Positions 38,263-49,618 of a stretch of DNA of 64,000 nt are shown here, piece after piece. The translations under genes were made by a program, and so were the position numbers. Below the pieces are notes generated by a model that made no database searches, was not told where the DNA came from, and worked only from the letters and a program-made list of their open reading frames with translations. The stretch's first letter is position 1; each line of letters opens with the position of its first letter. Source of the DNA: Lates calcarifer (taxonomy: Eukaryota > Chordata > Actinopteri > Centropomidae); NCBI RefSeq assembly GCF_001640805.2, contig NC_066852.1:1261245-1325244 (forward strand). The letters run 5' to 3'.

Positions 38263-41200
38263 CATGTTTTCATTTCATATTTATGTTGCTGTATATCATG
38301 GCACTGCACTCTGTCCAATAGATGCAAACAAACATTCTTCATTAAGCGCTCTAACATACACACCCATTCAAACACACATAATAAACAGTGATGAAAATGA
38401 ATCATTCATGCAAACATCTGTGTGGAAATCATCCATCATAAAGGTGCCTTTTTCAGCACTATCACTTCTGTTGATTATCTTTAACTGTGTCCATATCTTA
38501 CACTGTAAAATGTGTAATGTTAGAAAGGCGGCCAAAGTCTTAGAACTAGAAGAGCTTTCACCACAAACACACCACGGGTGAGGAATCAGGTACACTGTGT
38601 GGAGAGAGGTTTGTTGTTGTTGAGAGCTCATGAATGCTCTTTGAGCCAGTGATGGAAAAGCTCTCAGAGCAACACAGAAAGTAATAAAGGGAGGCTGATA
38701 TTTTCTGCTGTGTCGTCTAACGCTGCTAAACCCTGGAGAGATGCACTGTCTGGCTCTGTCTGTCTGTCTGTCCGGATCAGGTCTGTCAGCAGGTCTGAGC
38801 TGACCAGCAGACTGGTATTGATATCATTAACTGTTTTAGTGCAATGCAGTGGACATACTTTACATTGTCTGCAATTATTTACATACCAGGCTTACCATAG
38901 TTTTATACAGTGAATGCTGGAAGTCATGGGTCTCAGTCATTTCAGATTGAAACAGGCACATTCATTAAAGAAGATGAATTTCTGCCCAGATTTATTGACA
39001 CAAATTTGACACTGACATTTAACTGACAACACGCACAAACTGTTGGTGCTTGGCCTGACCTTTAGTCCGTGACTGTATTTCATGAGCAGGCATGGAGTAT
39101 GTGAGTACAGTCGTGCAATTATCCTTTTTTATCCTTCATCATTTTTCACTGCAGTGTGACTACACTGTGGGAAATGGTGAATAAAATCTTCAACCGTCAC
39201 TCTGTGCAAAATAAAGTTCAGCTGAAGATAATGAGGCTTCACAGTTTGTGTTAGCCAAATCAAAATTGCATCTTCCAAAGTTATGGTCTCTTTAAAACAA
39301 AATTCCCTCTTTTTGCTTTCCCATCTTGACAGTGTTTCCTCACTGAGCTGCAGCAGAGGGATATTTTCTGAATGTCGGTTTATTGCCAGGACAAAATAAC
39401 AGCGATGAACTCTACACACGACTACCTTAACAGATACCCACTTATTTTACCTAAGTGAGACTGCTGAACACTCATCCTCTAAAACTTTGCCATGTCAGAT
39501 TTAATAGTCTTATGTGGAAAAACAGTGCATTAAGATTATCTCAACTCAACGCTCAGATGCTGGAGCGTTCTTGCACACGTTGACAGAGGTTTTTCAATAG
39601 ATGAATTCATTTAAATTACGCATTACACGACGCTGGAAACAAGTTTACACAGTGGTTATATAACGAGAGTATTTACCCCATTCACTGAGTCATTAATGAG
39701 TAGATGTTTTGTTAACTGTTGTTACTCTTCATCTCATCTCTCTCACTCACTCATTTATGTTTCTTTTTATCTGTCTGTTATCCCTCTCTAAAGAGAGAAC
39801 TCATGTTTTCTGTTTCATTTCTATTTCTCATTGAAACCTCTCACTGGATCAATATCCAATTCTGTCTTGTGTCATATGAAGAAATTGTCTTTAACCCTGC
39901 TCCTTCCAAAGGACTTCAGCTATTTCATGATCCTCATGTCCTCTTCTACCTGGACTAGTGCTCTTAAATCCTGCCTGATGTCATCAGTAAGACCTTCGAT
40001 CATCTCTGATATGTGTAACATGACACGTAGCAGCAGATCAGTTTATATCACTTTCACTGGTTCAGTCGCATCAAAAGATTAAAAGCCAATTTTACTGGTC
40101 ATGGAAAGAGGTCAGGGATTCTCAGCTTTTTCTGGTAAGTGCCCTGCTTTATGTTACAGGTCATTATTGTTAGTATTGATTTTTAACATAACATTTTAAA
40201 ATTGTGAAAATCAGCAAAGTGAATATTACAATCAGCAATATATTTGTTCTTTCTTCCCATTTTATCTTAACTTTCCATGACCTGACACATTTTCTGAGTT
40301 TTAAGTGTCTCTTTAAGTGTCAACAGATTACATTTTGTCACTATTTAACAAACTGAGAGAGGAGTGCACAGAGTTATCTGGAAAAATCTGTTTTGTCAGC
40401 AGATCTTTTTTCAGAATTTCATGCAGGTCTTAGGTCTGCTCCTTTGCTGCATATCATGTCTCACTTTTCTATCAGTAAATCTTTATGTCCCTATTATTGA
40501 GCATATAGAAACAGCACTATATTTCATGGCAGACCTGATTCATAGTTTATTTAACTGAATATTAGCATTGTTATGAAGTAGGAGAAGACTTATGGATGTT
40601 CAGTGATTACAGGTGAATATCGGACCAGTCAGGGGAAAGCAGATTTCTCTCAACTTTCACTAAGCCCTGAAAAATTATTTATTCATGAATTCATTTTATG
40701 CATATTTCCCTTTCTCTCGAGGTTCACATCTCATAAAGCAGTTTTAAAGCTGAGGAGCAGCTCGTGGGAATTTATTCTCTACCAGCTGAATGCAGAGGAA
40801 GCAGCATGGTTAGCGATGCCATTAGTTGTCCGCTGGCCTTTTTATTGTGGCAGGAAAGTGCAGGCAGGACTCAGGGGATGTACTCAACTGCTGTGGAGAG
40901 GTTTGGTTTCTATGACTGCAACCCATTAAACATCCTACAGTTGTATATTAGAAAACTAGCACCACTTCATTCTGCTATTATTTTGCTATAATAGTGGAGG
41001 AAGTTAAAATTCTTAATCCAAATATTTCAATGAGTAGATGGTTAGTGAGAACCTTTTCTCTTGCACAGGTGTGTGCACGGTCACAGTTGCACACAGGATG
41101 TCACTGCGTTAATGTACATACTGTACATTACTTTATCATTTTTGAATTAAGGCTCACTGTGCTTTGAGGAGGAAAGTCTCTCTGTGCTCACCTCAGATCT

Positions 41201-42540
41201 CCAATGCACAAACACTAGGAACAGACTTTTCAGTGAAGTAGGTGATGTAGGTGTTTTGAAATGAAAAATACTGACATAAATCATTTTTCAAACTATATTC
41301 TGTAATTCAGAATTAAATGGACACTGTTTTTTCATTGCAGCCACCAAAAAGCTTTGCACCATCTCTTCATGGTTGTCTCTTGTTTGAACTACTGGCAACA
41401 CCGTCCCCATGATTTCCTGTGCTGCTGCTCCACCTCGTCTTTACCCGTAAGATTTTGGAATGGATACAACTACAGATGAAATGAACATGAGGACAGACCG
41501 AAGCTGAAAACAGTCCTCAACAAACACAGTTTACTCATGTCTGAATAATGTTTTCTAAAAACTACAGTACTCAGCTGTGAAATAGCTTAATTTTTTTTAT
41601 TGTGTCTTTTTGTGGGGTTTGTTGACCATAAGAAAAACAACAAAGCCAGTCTTATCCTTTCAACAAGCTTGCTGGAAGGACTTAGACTTCTCTGATACCT
41701 TGCAATGCCTGCATCTTTGAATAAAATTTAACTGCATGCTGCAGCATACATCACATCATTACTGCAGATTCCAGTGCTCAGTGAAAAACAGGAGAAGAGT
41801 GGACAAAAGGCTTTTCATTATCCCCTATCATCTGGCTTTGTGCGACAAATTCTTCACACAGGGTTGTGCATGCTCGCACACACACATGCAAACACACAAA
41901 CGTATAGGAGCATCTGGCCCTGCAGGCATCAAGGGTGGTGGATGTGCATCTACATCCCTTGGCTTTGATGAATAAAAGATGAAAGCTCAGTTTATGCCGC
42001 TTTCTATTTGACTTGAAATATTTATACCTTTTCCTATTGTAAAGACGAACAGGTACCACAGGAGATCCAGGTCAAGGAGACTCGGGAGTCTAATCTATAT
42101 GATCTCCCTTTCTTTTTTCTTTTCATTCCCTTCTGCCCTCTCCCTCTATCTCTCCCTGCCTGGCATAATTAATCACCTCAGACTGATGTTTACACAGTCT
42201 GATAGCCTGTGGAAATGTCTCAGAGGGAAAACTCAAATTCCCTGCCTCAGCACAAACAGAGAAGAGAAGAGGGAGTTTAACTCGTGGCTGCAGGAGGAGG
42301 AGGAGGGTTCATTCCTACATGTTTTTATTCACTTTCAAACCATTCACAAATTTGACAGCACCCAACAGGCTGAGCTATTCCAGCTGTACTGTATCTGAAA
42401 AACAATCACACTGAGAAATGAACACACTGACACCCGCTAACAATGCTTCACCACACACCCTGCAGCAAAAAGTTCTGGACTGAACAGACACTTTTGCTAT
42501 TTGACAAAATCAGTAGTAATTGTAAAATGCAGCAATGCAC
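38263..42540. other. Intergenic, no gene seen
   Basis: AT-rich sequence with only short frames, none recognisable. Confidence 0.55.
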
Positions 42541-42700
42541 AGTCAATCAAACTTTATTTGTATAGCACCTTTCATACAGGTTAGTGCAGTTCAATGTGCT
42601 TCACAGTCGACTCATAAGCCGATAAGACAAAACAAATTCAATGCTGAACATTAAAAACAGTAAAAATTTGAAATCTGTTAAAACTGTCCTAAAACTGTTT
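42541..42700 (+). repeat. SINE/LINE-tail-type teleost repeat
   Basis: It starts with CAATCAAACTTTATTTGTAT, then AGCACCTTTCATACAGG, CAATGTGCTTCACAG and an A-rich stretch (ATTAAAAACAGTAAAAA). The 'TTTATTTGTATAGCAC…TTTCATACA…GTGCTT' order is a very common teleost repeat. The A-rich end suggests retroposition in the + direction. Confidence 0.75.
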
Positions 42701-45700
42701 GAGATAAATAAAAGCAAATAGATAAGCAGATAAATACAATACAATAAAATGAAGAAGCATAAATAAAACTAATTAAATAAAAGGATAAAGATAAAATGAA
42801 TAAATCGAGTAAACTAAGTAAAGTCCATGAACCAGACTTAATCAGAAGCCAGGCTGAAGATTGGTGTTTAAAGATTTCAACACTTCCCTCTCCTCTCAGG
42901 GTCATTCACTAATAAAACTGAACCTGGCTCAGTCTTTTCCACAACACAATGGCATCCAGCAGTGCACTGCGCTGATCAATTAAGTATGTAAATGCACATG
43001 CCTGGTCGGTGAAGAATGAATGCTATCTACTGCCTTTCAAATGCTGATATTGTGACATGAATAACAACTTGCACGTCTCATACGATTAGAGACCAATGTG
43101 CAGTGTTTTCCTCTCTGATAAGTCCTGAAAGTCTTCTCATAAGTACCTGTCGCTTACACCCACACAGCCTCTTGTGTAACGCCTGCAGCTTATCTAAGTT
43201 ATGGGCTTAATGCAGCCGTCAGTGTTGCCTCTGCTCCGTTCATTTTCAGTTAAATGAGAGCAAACAGATGATTAGTTTGAAGTCATCATTCAATACATGA
43301 TTCTTGATCTCTGGAAGTTTGGTGTACTCTTACGCAACAGCATTGTAATTAAAACCTACACATGTACAAGTTATTTTTGACTCTTAAGTTCCACATGTCA
43401 AGCACAAAAGTAAGCACCAGGGTTTAGAGTTTATTATTATTATTATTATTTACAAGTAATCCATTTGCAGATGGGTTGTGGCTTTCTCTCTCTCTTTAAA
43501 CAGATGTAGTAACAAAGGTTCATTCAGCCACAACCACAACACATAAGTTTGATTGAGGTCTGATGTGTTTTAAATAAGATTTTAATTGTTTAAATGATGA
43601 TCTATAGGTGCAGCACTTTGTCTTTTTCAAAGGCTTAAAGACGCATGTAATTTTTATCACTTTGTTTCATGCTGTATGTTCAACCCAAGCCATGGCATAA
43701 ATATGGTAAAAGTTTGTTTTTGCACTTTTCCTGTCAGAAAGTTCAACTCTTGCTCCGATCTGAGGGAATTATTAATCAGATGCAAATTTACTTTTTCTCC
43801 TTCTGTTTCATAGTTGCTGCAAATTAAGCAGTTTGTGTAGCCTGGTAATGGAGAACCCTGAGTCATGTTTACACAAACATCAGGACCTGGAGTCTAACTG
43901 ACTTAATTGTATGTTTTTACATATCTAAACAGCCAAAAATCACCAGGTCCTCGCCAGTGTTTTAAAGTTAGGTCATTTACAGCATAATTTTTTTTTTTTA
44001 AATAACCATAATAATTTAATTCAAAAAAGTATTGGGAGAGAACACTGAAAGCAGCTTTAGAAGTTACCCAATCACTGGATCTTCTAAATATGGTGCACCT
44101 ACGATGAAATTACTAAGGACACTGTATTTCTTCAGGTTATGATTTATTTACCTCTTTTAGAATATGGCAAGGACCACATAAATATAATCTTTTGTTATAT
44201 TTAATGGCAGTGTTAGTATATATACTACTACTACTACTTTTGAGATTGAGACTGACCATCCTCAGACAGCCGCGCCATCAGCTGAGGCCATTAAAGCTGT
44301 TTGGAGGCTGATGAAGGTATTAAGGCAGCAGCGGGGAGGAACGAAGTTAGAAAATGAGAGGAAGGCTGAATGGCCTGGCTGTGATCAACATTATCAGAGA
44401 GAGATGAATAAAGGTGTTACTGTAGAATTTCTGGAAGGAAATGAGCAGGCCGAGCTGCTGGCGGAGGTGTGAAAGAGGAAGAGGAAAAGAAAGGGAATTC
44501 TCAACATGCCACCCAGGTCCTCTGACTTTTCAAGATATTTTACCCATACACATTGCCTGATTAGTAGAGCTCCAAATCTCTAATAAATGCATCAAGTGAA
44601 AACTCCAAGGAAGAAAAAAAAAACATACCATGTGTATGTTATGCATTTAGTTCAAAACATGTCTGCGAAAACTATTTTGCACCAGTAATTATTTATCAGA
44701 AGCCCTACTGATTATTAATCTGAATCATCACGGTTACTAAATGTAATCAGTGAATTATTTATGAGTAAATCAGCTTAATGTTTGGTGCTTTGCATAGTGC
44801 ACAGTTCATCTCTCGTTCTTTGTGATTTATTTATTTTACCATATATCCATTACTTTGGCCTAAATTATAGAAATAATACATTAACTTCCAACAGCAGTCT
44901 CACATAGTAGACATGCATTCCTTGTTCTTGTCCTACCTTGTTACAATACTTAAAGAAATTTAGTTCCAACAGTGAACAGGTCAGATACTGATCATCATTT
45001 TAACCACTGTCTTCACTTTCAAGTTAAAATAGTTTGACATTTTAGTAAAAATGCTCATTTGCTCTTGCTTAGACTTCGAGAAGCAGAAAGCCTGGAGGTA
45101 CTCTAGGGTAAAACATCTGTCTTAAGTCAAAAAGATACCTATAAGTACCTCTAAAGCTTACACATTCAAATGTCCTGTTTGATTACTCTGTACACTAGAA
45201 ACTCACAATGAGAACAAGACTCAAGGACGTCACTGAGGGTAAATCTGCAGCTTGTCATTTTTCCATCTCTGCTTGTTTACGGATTAAATTAAAAGATTAA
45301 ACATGTTAATTAGTGAACTTCAGAGGTATGTTTTAACCAGGAGCTCCAGATTACACTTTATCACAGTGTACACATCATTGAGGGATTATTATGCAAAGAC
45401 TTGTGGTAGTGATCTGATGCATGGTGTATTCAGGATTTATGAGAATCTGCCACTTTTCACTCACAGAATCAAACTCTGCAGCTATTCAGTGACAGGACCT
45501 CTACTTTTTGATATATGACAGTTGTGGCGTGGAGAGTGACTATTCCACAAGTTAGAGCATGTGTTCATTTTCACAGACTTTAATGAGACTGTGCTGGAGC
45601 CAGAGAGGGGATCGCAGCCTGATGAGAGCCAGAATAGAGGCAGAGCAGCAGGGAGTCTTCTGGCTGAAATCACTCTGTCTCTGATTGCCACCATGGAGCG

Positions 45701-46854
45701 ATCCTGCCAGAGGATCACAGGCACAGCGTGGGACTGCTTACTCTCTGCTGGAAGTGATGAACAGAAGGTGCCACTTACCTGCTCCTATCTGACCGGCTTG
45801 CTGTCAGCTTCAAGAGCACTTTGTCTTTTGGACTGTCAAAGTAGGGAAAAAAAAAGCTCTCCCCAGGCAGGCGCATGTATAGTAACTTGAACAGAAAAGG
45901 GAGTGAATGATGGACGGATATGTGGTTGGGTGGACAGAGATTAAACTGGGGAATGGATGAGTAGGTGGGCAAGGATAGTGGTGGATGTTTACCTCGGTGG
46001 ACGGCAGGATGAGGTGGACTGGCAGCTGTGGTGATGGAAAAGTAGGGTGGAGGTGGAGGGCTGGATAAACCCATACAAAACTGCCTTTGCAAGTTTAGAT
46101 TTTTAGGTGTTGCCCATGAGGGAATTCAACATGTTTACCTAAAACTTTACAGGTCAAATCCATTATACAACACTGTCACACTGCTTCCCCCTTTCCTCCA
46201 TGGACAAGAATCAAGTCCTATAGCAGCTTTGTCAGTTGAATCTACACATACATATGCTGTTTTAGATTTTATATGACTCATGCGGTCATTTTTCTTGGGA
46301 GGACAGTTTCCATTTATACCACAAACGCTTCCCAGACAAAGATGTAGGACTTTAACTTTGTTTTCTGATCTGACTTTACCAAAGCTGCTATGCAAGGAAC
46401 TGGCCTGGCTGTCGGGCGAAATTAGAGTTCCATGTCCTGCTCATGAACATTTCAGGATGTGGACAGGAGATGCTGGGGTGGAACAACTGATCCCATGATT
46501 AGTAGATGAGCTGCAGCTGCCACACATTTCACTCGTACCCTGCAGAACCAAAGTTTTTGACTTCCTCAGCTGATGATTTCATCATCTGTTGCCTCCAAAA
46601 GCTTTAAAAGTTTTTCCACTTTTAACTTGTAATAGCTACCTATTTGGTAGCGGATAAATCACTGTTATAAGTTACTTGATTTACTAATTGGTATCTCCTG
46701 AAGTAGGAGGAGCTACTGTCTATATAAACAGGTGTTGGTGCTTCTCTGAGGACATTTTGTCAGTCCATGCTGGCACAAGGAGGCCACAGGGTTCAAACTA
46801 GCCTGGTGCTGACTGGTTTTCTCATTTGTTTCTTTTCATTTTTTTCCCATCTTT
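42701..46854. other. Intergenic; simple repeats and an unrecognised frame
   Basis: It contains a (TTA)n tract at 43431-43451, a purine/GGTGGA-rich block at about 45900-46070, and a 109-codon + strand frame at 45561-45890 with an in-frame ATG in a perfect GCCACCATGG context at 45692. No domain is recognised and no gene is called. Confidence 0.5.
43431..43451. repeat. (TTA)7 microsatellite
   Basis: Uninterrupted TTA/ATT trinucleotide run. Confidence 0.9.
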
Positions 46855-47060
46855 AATATAAGTGATAGTGGTGTGTGATACTGCAAAATCTGATACTGAT
46901 CTGATCCGACAGGGCCAGTATTGCCAATATGATACTGTTCTGTAGGGGTGGGCAGATCAATCCAATTATGATCGTATCAATACCAAAGTTGGTATTGATA
47001 TCAAAGAAATGTGCTATTAACCACACTAAATTTGAGTGAGTAAAAAAAATCTGCGAAAAT
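46855..47060 (+). repeat. hAT-like element end or MITE fragment
   Basis: TAGGGGTGGGCAGATCAATC (46944-46963), with repeated GATAC/GTATC and GGTATTGATATC words, resembles the ends of hAT-type elements in fish. The preceding 46855-46940 has a similar GATACTGATCTGATCC composition. No matching far inverted end was found, so it may be truncated. Confidence 0.5.
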
Positions 47061-48184
47061 ATAAAATTAGGTTTCAAAATCATGATAAAATAAGGCGCTC
47101 TCTCTGCTCTGAGACTCTGGGGGTGTGTCCGCTGTAGGCGGTGAAACCACGCCCACTCTAATGCTGCAGCACAGTGACCGTTAGCATCCTGTTAGCACCC
47201 CGTTAGCATCATCATGACCTGTAAGACAGACACTAGCAGCCTTGGAGTTGTACAGACGTTCATGTTTGAGCCTTCAGCGGACACACACAAAGTTTGTAAA
47301 ACTAACCAGGGTGAAATGGAGGAGCACTGATGCTAACGCAGCGCTAATATTTACAACAGTTACAATGTTAGGGGCGGGGTTATGCTGAGTGGTGGCTCCA
47401 GTGTGTCATCAAGCGACAGTTTCAGACCCGCCCATAAAATCCTGAGAATGAAACTGATGAAAAACTACGAAACTCCACAATCCTTTAACACACAGTTTAC
47501 AGACTTTACACGTATTTTCAGGAACTATTTTCCAACATAAGCAATGTGTTTAGAGACAAATATCTGAATTTGCTTTACACAGACTTTAAACAGACTTTTT
47601 CCTGTAGAGGTTGACAAAATAAAATCACGCCCTGGGTTGACAAATAAATAAATTTCTAAGTCTTTTTAACTGATCTACAGCATTACTCTTGAACTTGCTG
47701 AGCCCGATTCCATCAGTTTGAGCCACAGGCCATCACTCCGTTAGCTGGAAATTGTACCCATTCACAGAAGTTATGCAGAGCAGGAACCAGACATTTGAAG
47801 CACGGAGTGGGAATGGTAAAGGTACACAGTGCGCTCTAGGCCTCATGTTTTTTGTCATTACATTTAAAAGGATTGTGGAGGTTTGATGCAGGTATGTAGT
47901 GTAGTGTGTGACTTATGCTACAACTTTGATCTTATTCTGGGATTAAGTCAGTCAAGGGACAAAATAATCATCCACATACTGAAATTCTTCTTGGAGTTTT
48001 CATCAAAAGCAACATTTCAATCAGCACAGATCATCCAGGAAAAATGCTACATGAAGGTCATGGGAGACCAATCACATTGTGATGAGCAAGAAAACTATTT
48101 GTGTGGAGCGTGGCCTGAAATCATGTGCATTTACATATTCTTTCCTGCAGAAAAGACATGTAAACTATATTTAAATATAGCTAC
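47061..48184. other. Intergenic, probably repeat-derived
   Basis: The part 47090-47640 has the CACGCCCACT / GGGGCGGGGTTATGC / GACCCGCCCATAA style of non-autonomous DNA elements in fish, but I cannot name it or define its ends. The remainder up to the LINE fragment is AT-rich with nothing recognised. Confidence 0.4.
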
Positions 48185-49040
48185 CAGTTGCCCGGAAGAT
48201 CTCCAAAGGGAGTCCCCTAGGAGGCATCCTAACCAGATGCCCGAACCACCTCAACTGGCTCCTTTCAATATGAAGGAGCAGGGGCTCTACTCCGAGCTCC
48301 CTCCGGATGTCCAGGCTTCTCTAAGGCTGAGCCCAGACACCCTCCTGGAGGAAACTAATTTCAGCCGTCTGCACCCGCAATCTCGTTCTTTTGGTCACTA
48401 CCCAGATCTCGTGACCACAGGTGAGAGTCTGAACATAGATCGACTGGTTAATTGAAAGCTTTGCCTTTCGACTCAGCTCCCTGCAATGTCAGCACCGATC
48501 CACCTGTCAATCTCATGCTCCATCCTCCCGTCACTCGTGAACAAGACCCCAAGATACTTAAACTCCTTCGCTTGAGGCAGCAACTCTTCCCTCACCCGGA
48601 GGGAACAATCCACTGTTTTCCGGCTGAGAACCATGGCCTCAGATTTGGCAGTGCTGACCCTCATCCCCACCACTTCACTCTGCTGCAAACTGCCCCAGTG
48701 CATGCTGAGGGTCACAGTCTGAGGCCAACAAAACCACATCGTCTGCAAAAAGCAGAGATGCGATTCTGATGTTCCCAAACCGGACCCACTCCTCACCTCG
48801 GCTGTGCCCTGAGATTCTGTCCATGAATACCACGAACAGGACCTGGAGACAAGGGACAGCCTTGGTGCAGTCCAACACCCACTGGGAACGTGTTTGACTT
48901 TGTGCCAAGAACACATGTACAGCTCTCACTTTGGTTGTACAAGGACCGGATGGATGCCATCAGCAGCCCTGGTACCCCATACTCCCGCAGTACCCCCTAC
49001 AGGATCCCTCAGGGGACACGGTCATAGGCCTTTTCCAAGT
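48185..49040 (-). pseudogene. Non-LTR retrotransposon (LINE) fragment, reverse-transcriptase core to C-terminus
   Basis: On the - strand, in shifting frames, the order is LEKAYDRVP (RT motif A) near 49040, QGCPLSP (motif B), FMDRISGHSRGEE, IRIASLLFADDVVLLAS (catalytic FADD at about 48738-48749), TAKSEAMVLSRKTVDC, KEFKYLGVLFTSDGRMEHEI and finally RELGVEPLLLHIERSQLRWF-GHLVRMPP near 48190-48300. This is the RT domain and start of the C-terminal region of a LINE family frequent in teleosts. In-frame stops and several frame changes make it inactive. It ends abruptly against a (TA)n run at the high-coordinate side. It seems to be the same family as 26856-27425. Confidence 0.88.
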
Positions 49041-49061
49041 ATATATATATATATATATAAA
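49041..49061. repeat. (TA)10 tract
   Basis: TA dinucleotides directly abutting the LINE fragment. Confidence 0.9.
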
Positions 49062-49221
49062 TAAAATACACACATTTGATGTATACATAGGTATGAATAA
49101 AAATCACATGTGGAAAAAGTGTTCCCTGTTGGACCAGCCTTCAAAATACTTGTGGGAAAATTATTTAATATCTCGAGATGATCAGGCAGTGATCCTACTG
49201 TGGCGGCCATTTATGGTGAGC

Positions 49222-49241
49222 AAAAAAAAAAAAAAAAAAAA
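49222..49241 (+). repeat. A20 homopolymer
   Basis: Twenty A residues preceded by TGGTGAGC. It may be a retroposon tail, but no source was recognised. Confidence 0.85.
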
Positions 49242-49584
49242 GAGGCATCAGTAATTCTAACCCTCTCTGCATGTGCTATATACAGGGATTATTCAGGGTT
49301 CTGGTTGAAGTGCATGGCGAGTGCTGTGTGGAGCACTTCCTTTCTCATGTGAACTGCAGAGGCTTAAGCCTTTCAGCTGAACTTTGCTCGTCATAATCTA
49401 ATAACTGTAATTTCTAAAACCCTTCCCAGCTTTACTTTGCTCCAGTGCAAGTGTGTAATTGGAAAGAAAACTCTGGCTTTGCATTCAAATGAGCTGATTT
49501 AAGGAGAAAATCACTGCAATGTGAGTGTGTGTATGTGTGTTCATATTTCAATATTCCAAGTATCCATCCTTTCGTTATCCAATG

Positions 49585-49586
<2 letters not shown>

Positions 49587-49616
<30 letters not shown>
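49587..49616. repeat. (TG)15 microsatellite
   Basis: Uninterrupted TG run of 30 bases. Confidence 0.95.

Positions 49617-49618
<2 letters not shown>

Noticed and set aside
48452..48769. Plus-strand frame as a protein gene
   Set aside because: It is the antisense of the LINE fragment, whose RT motifs are on the minus strand.
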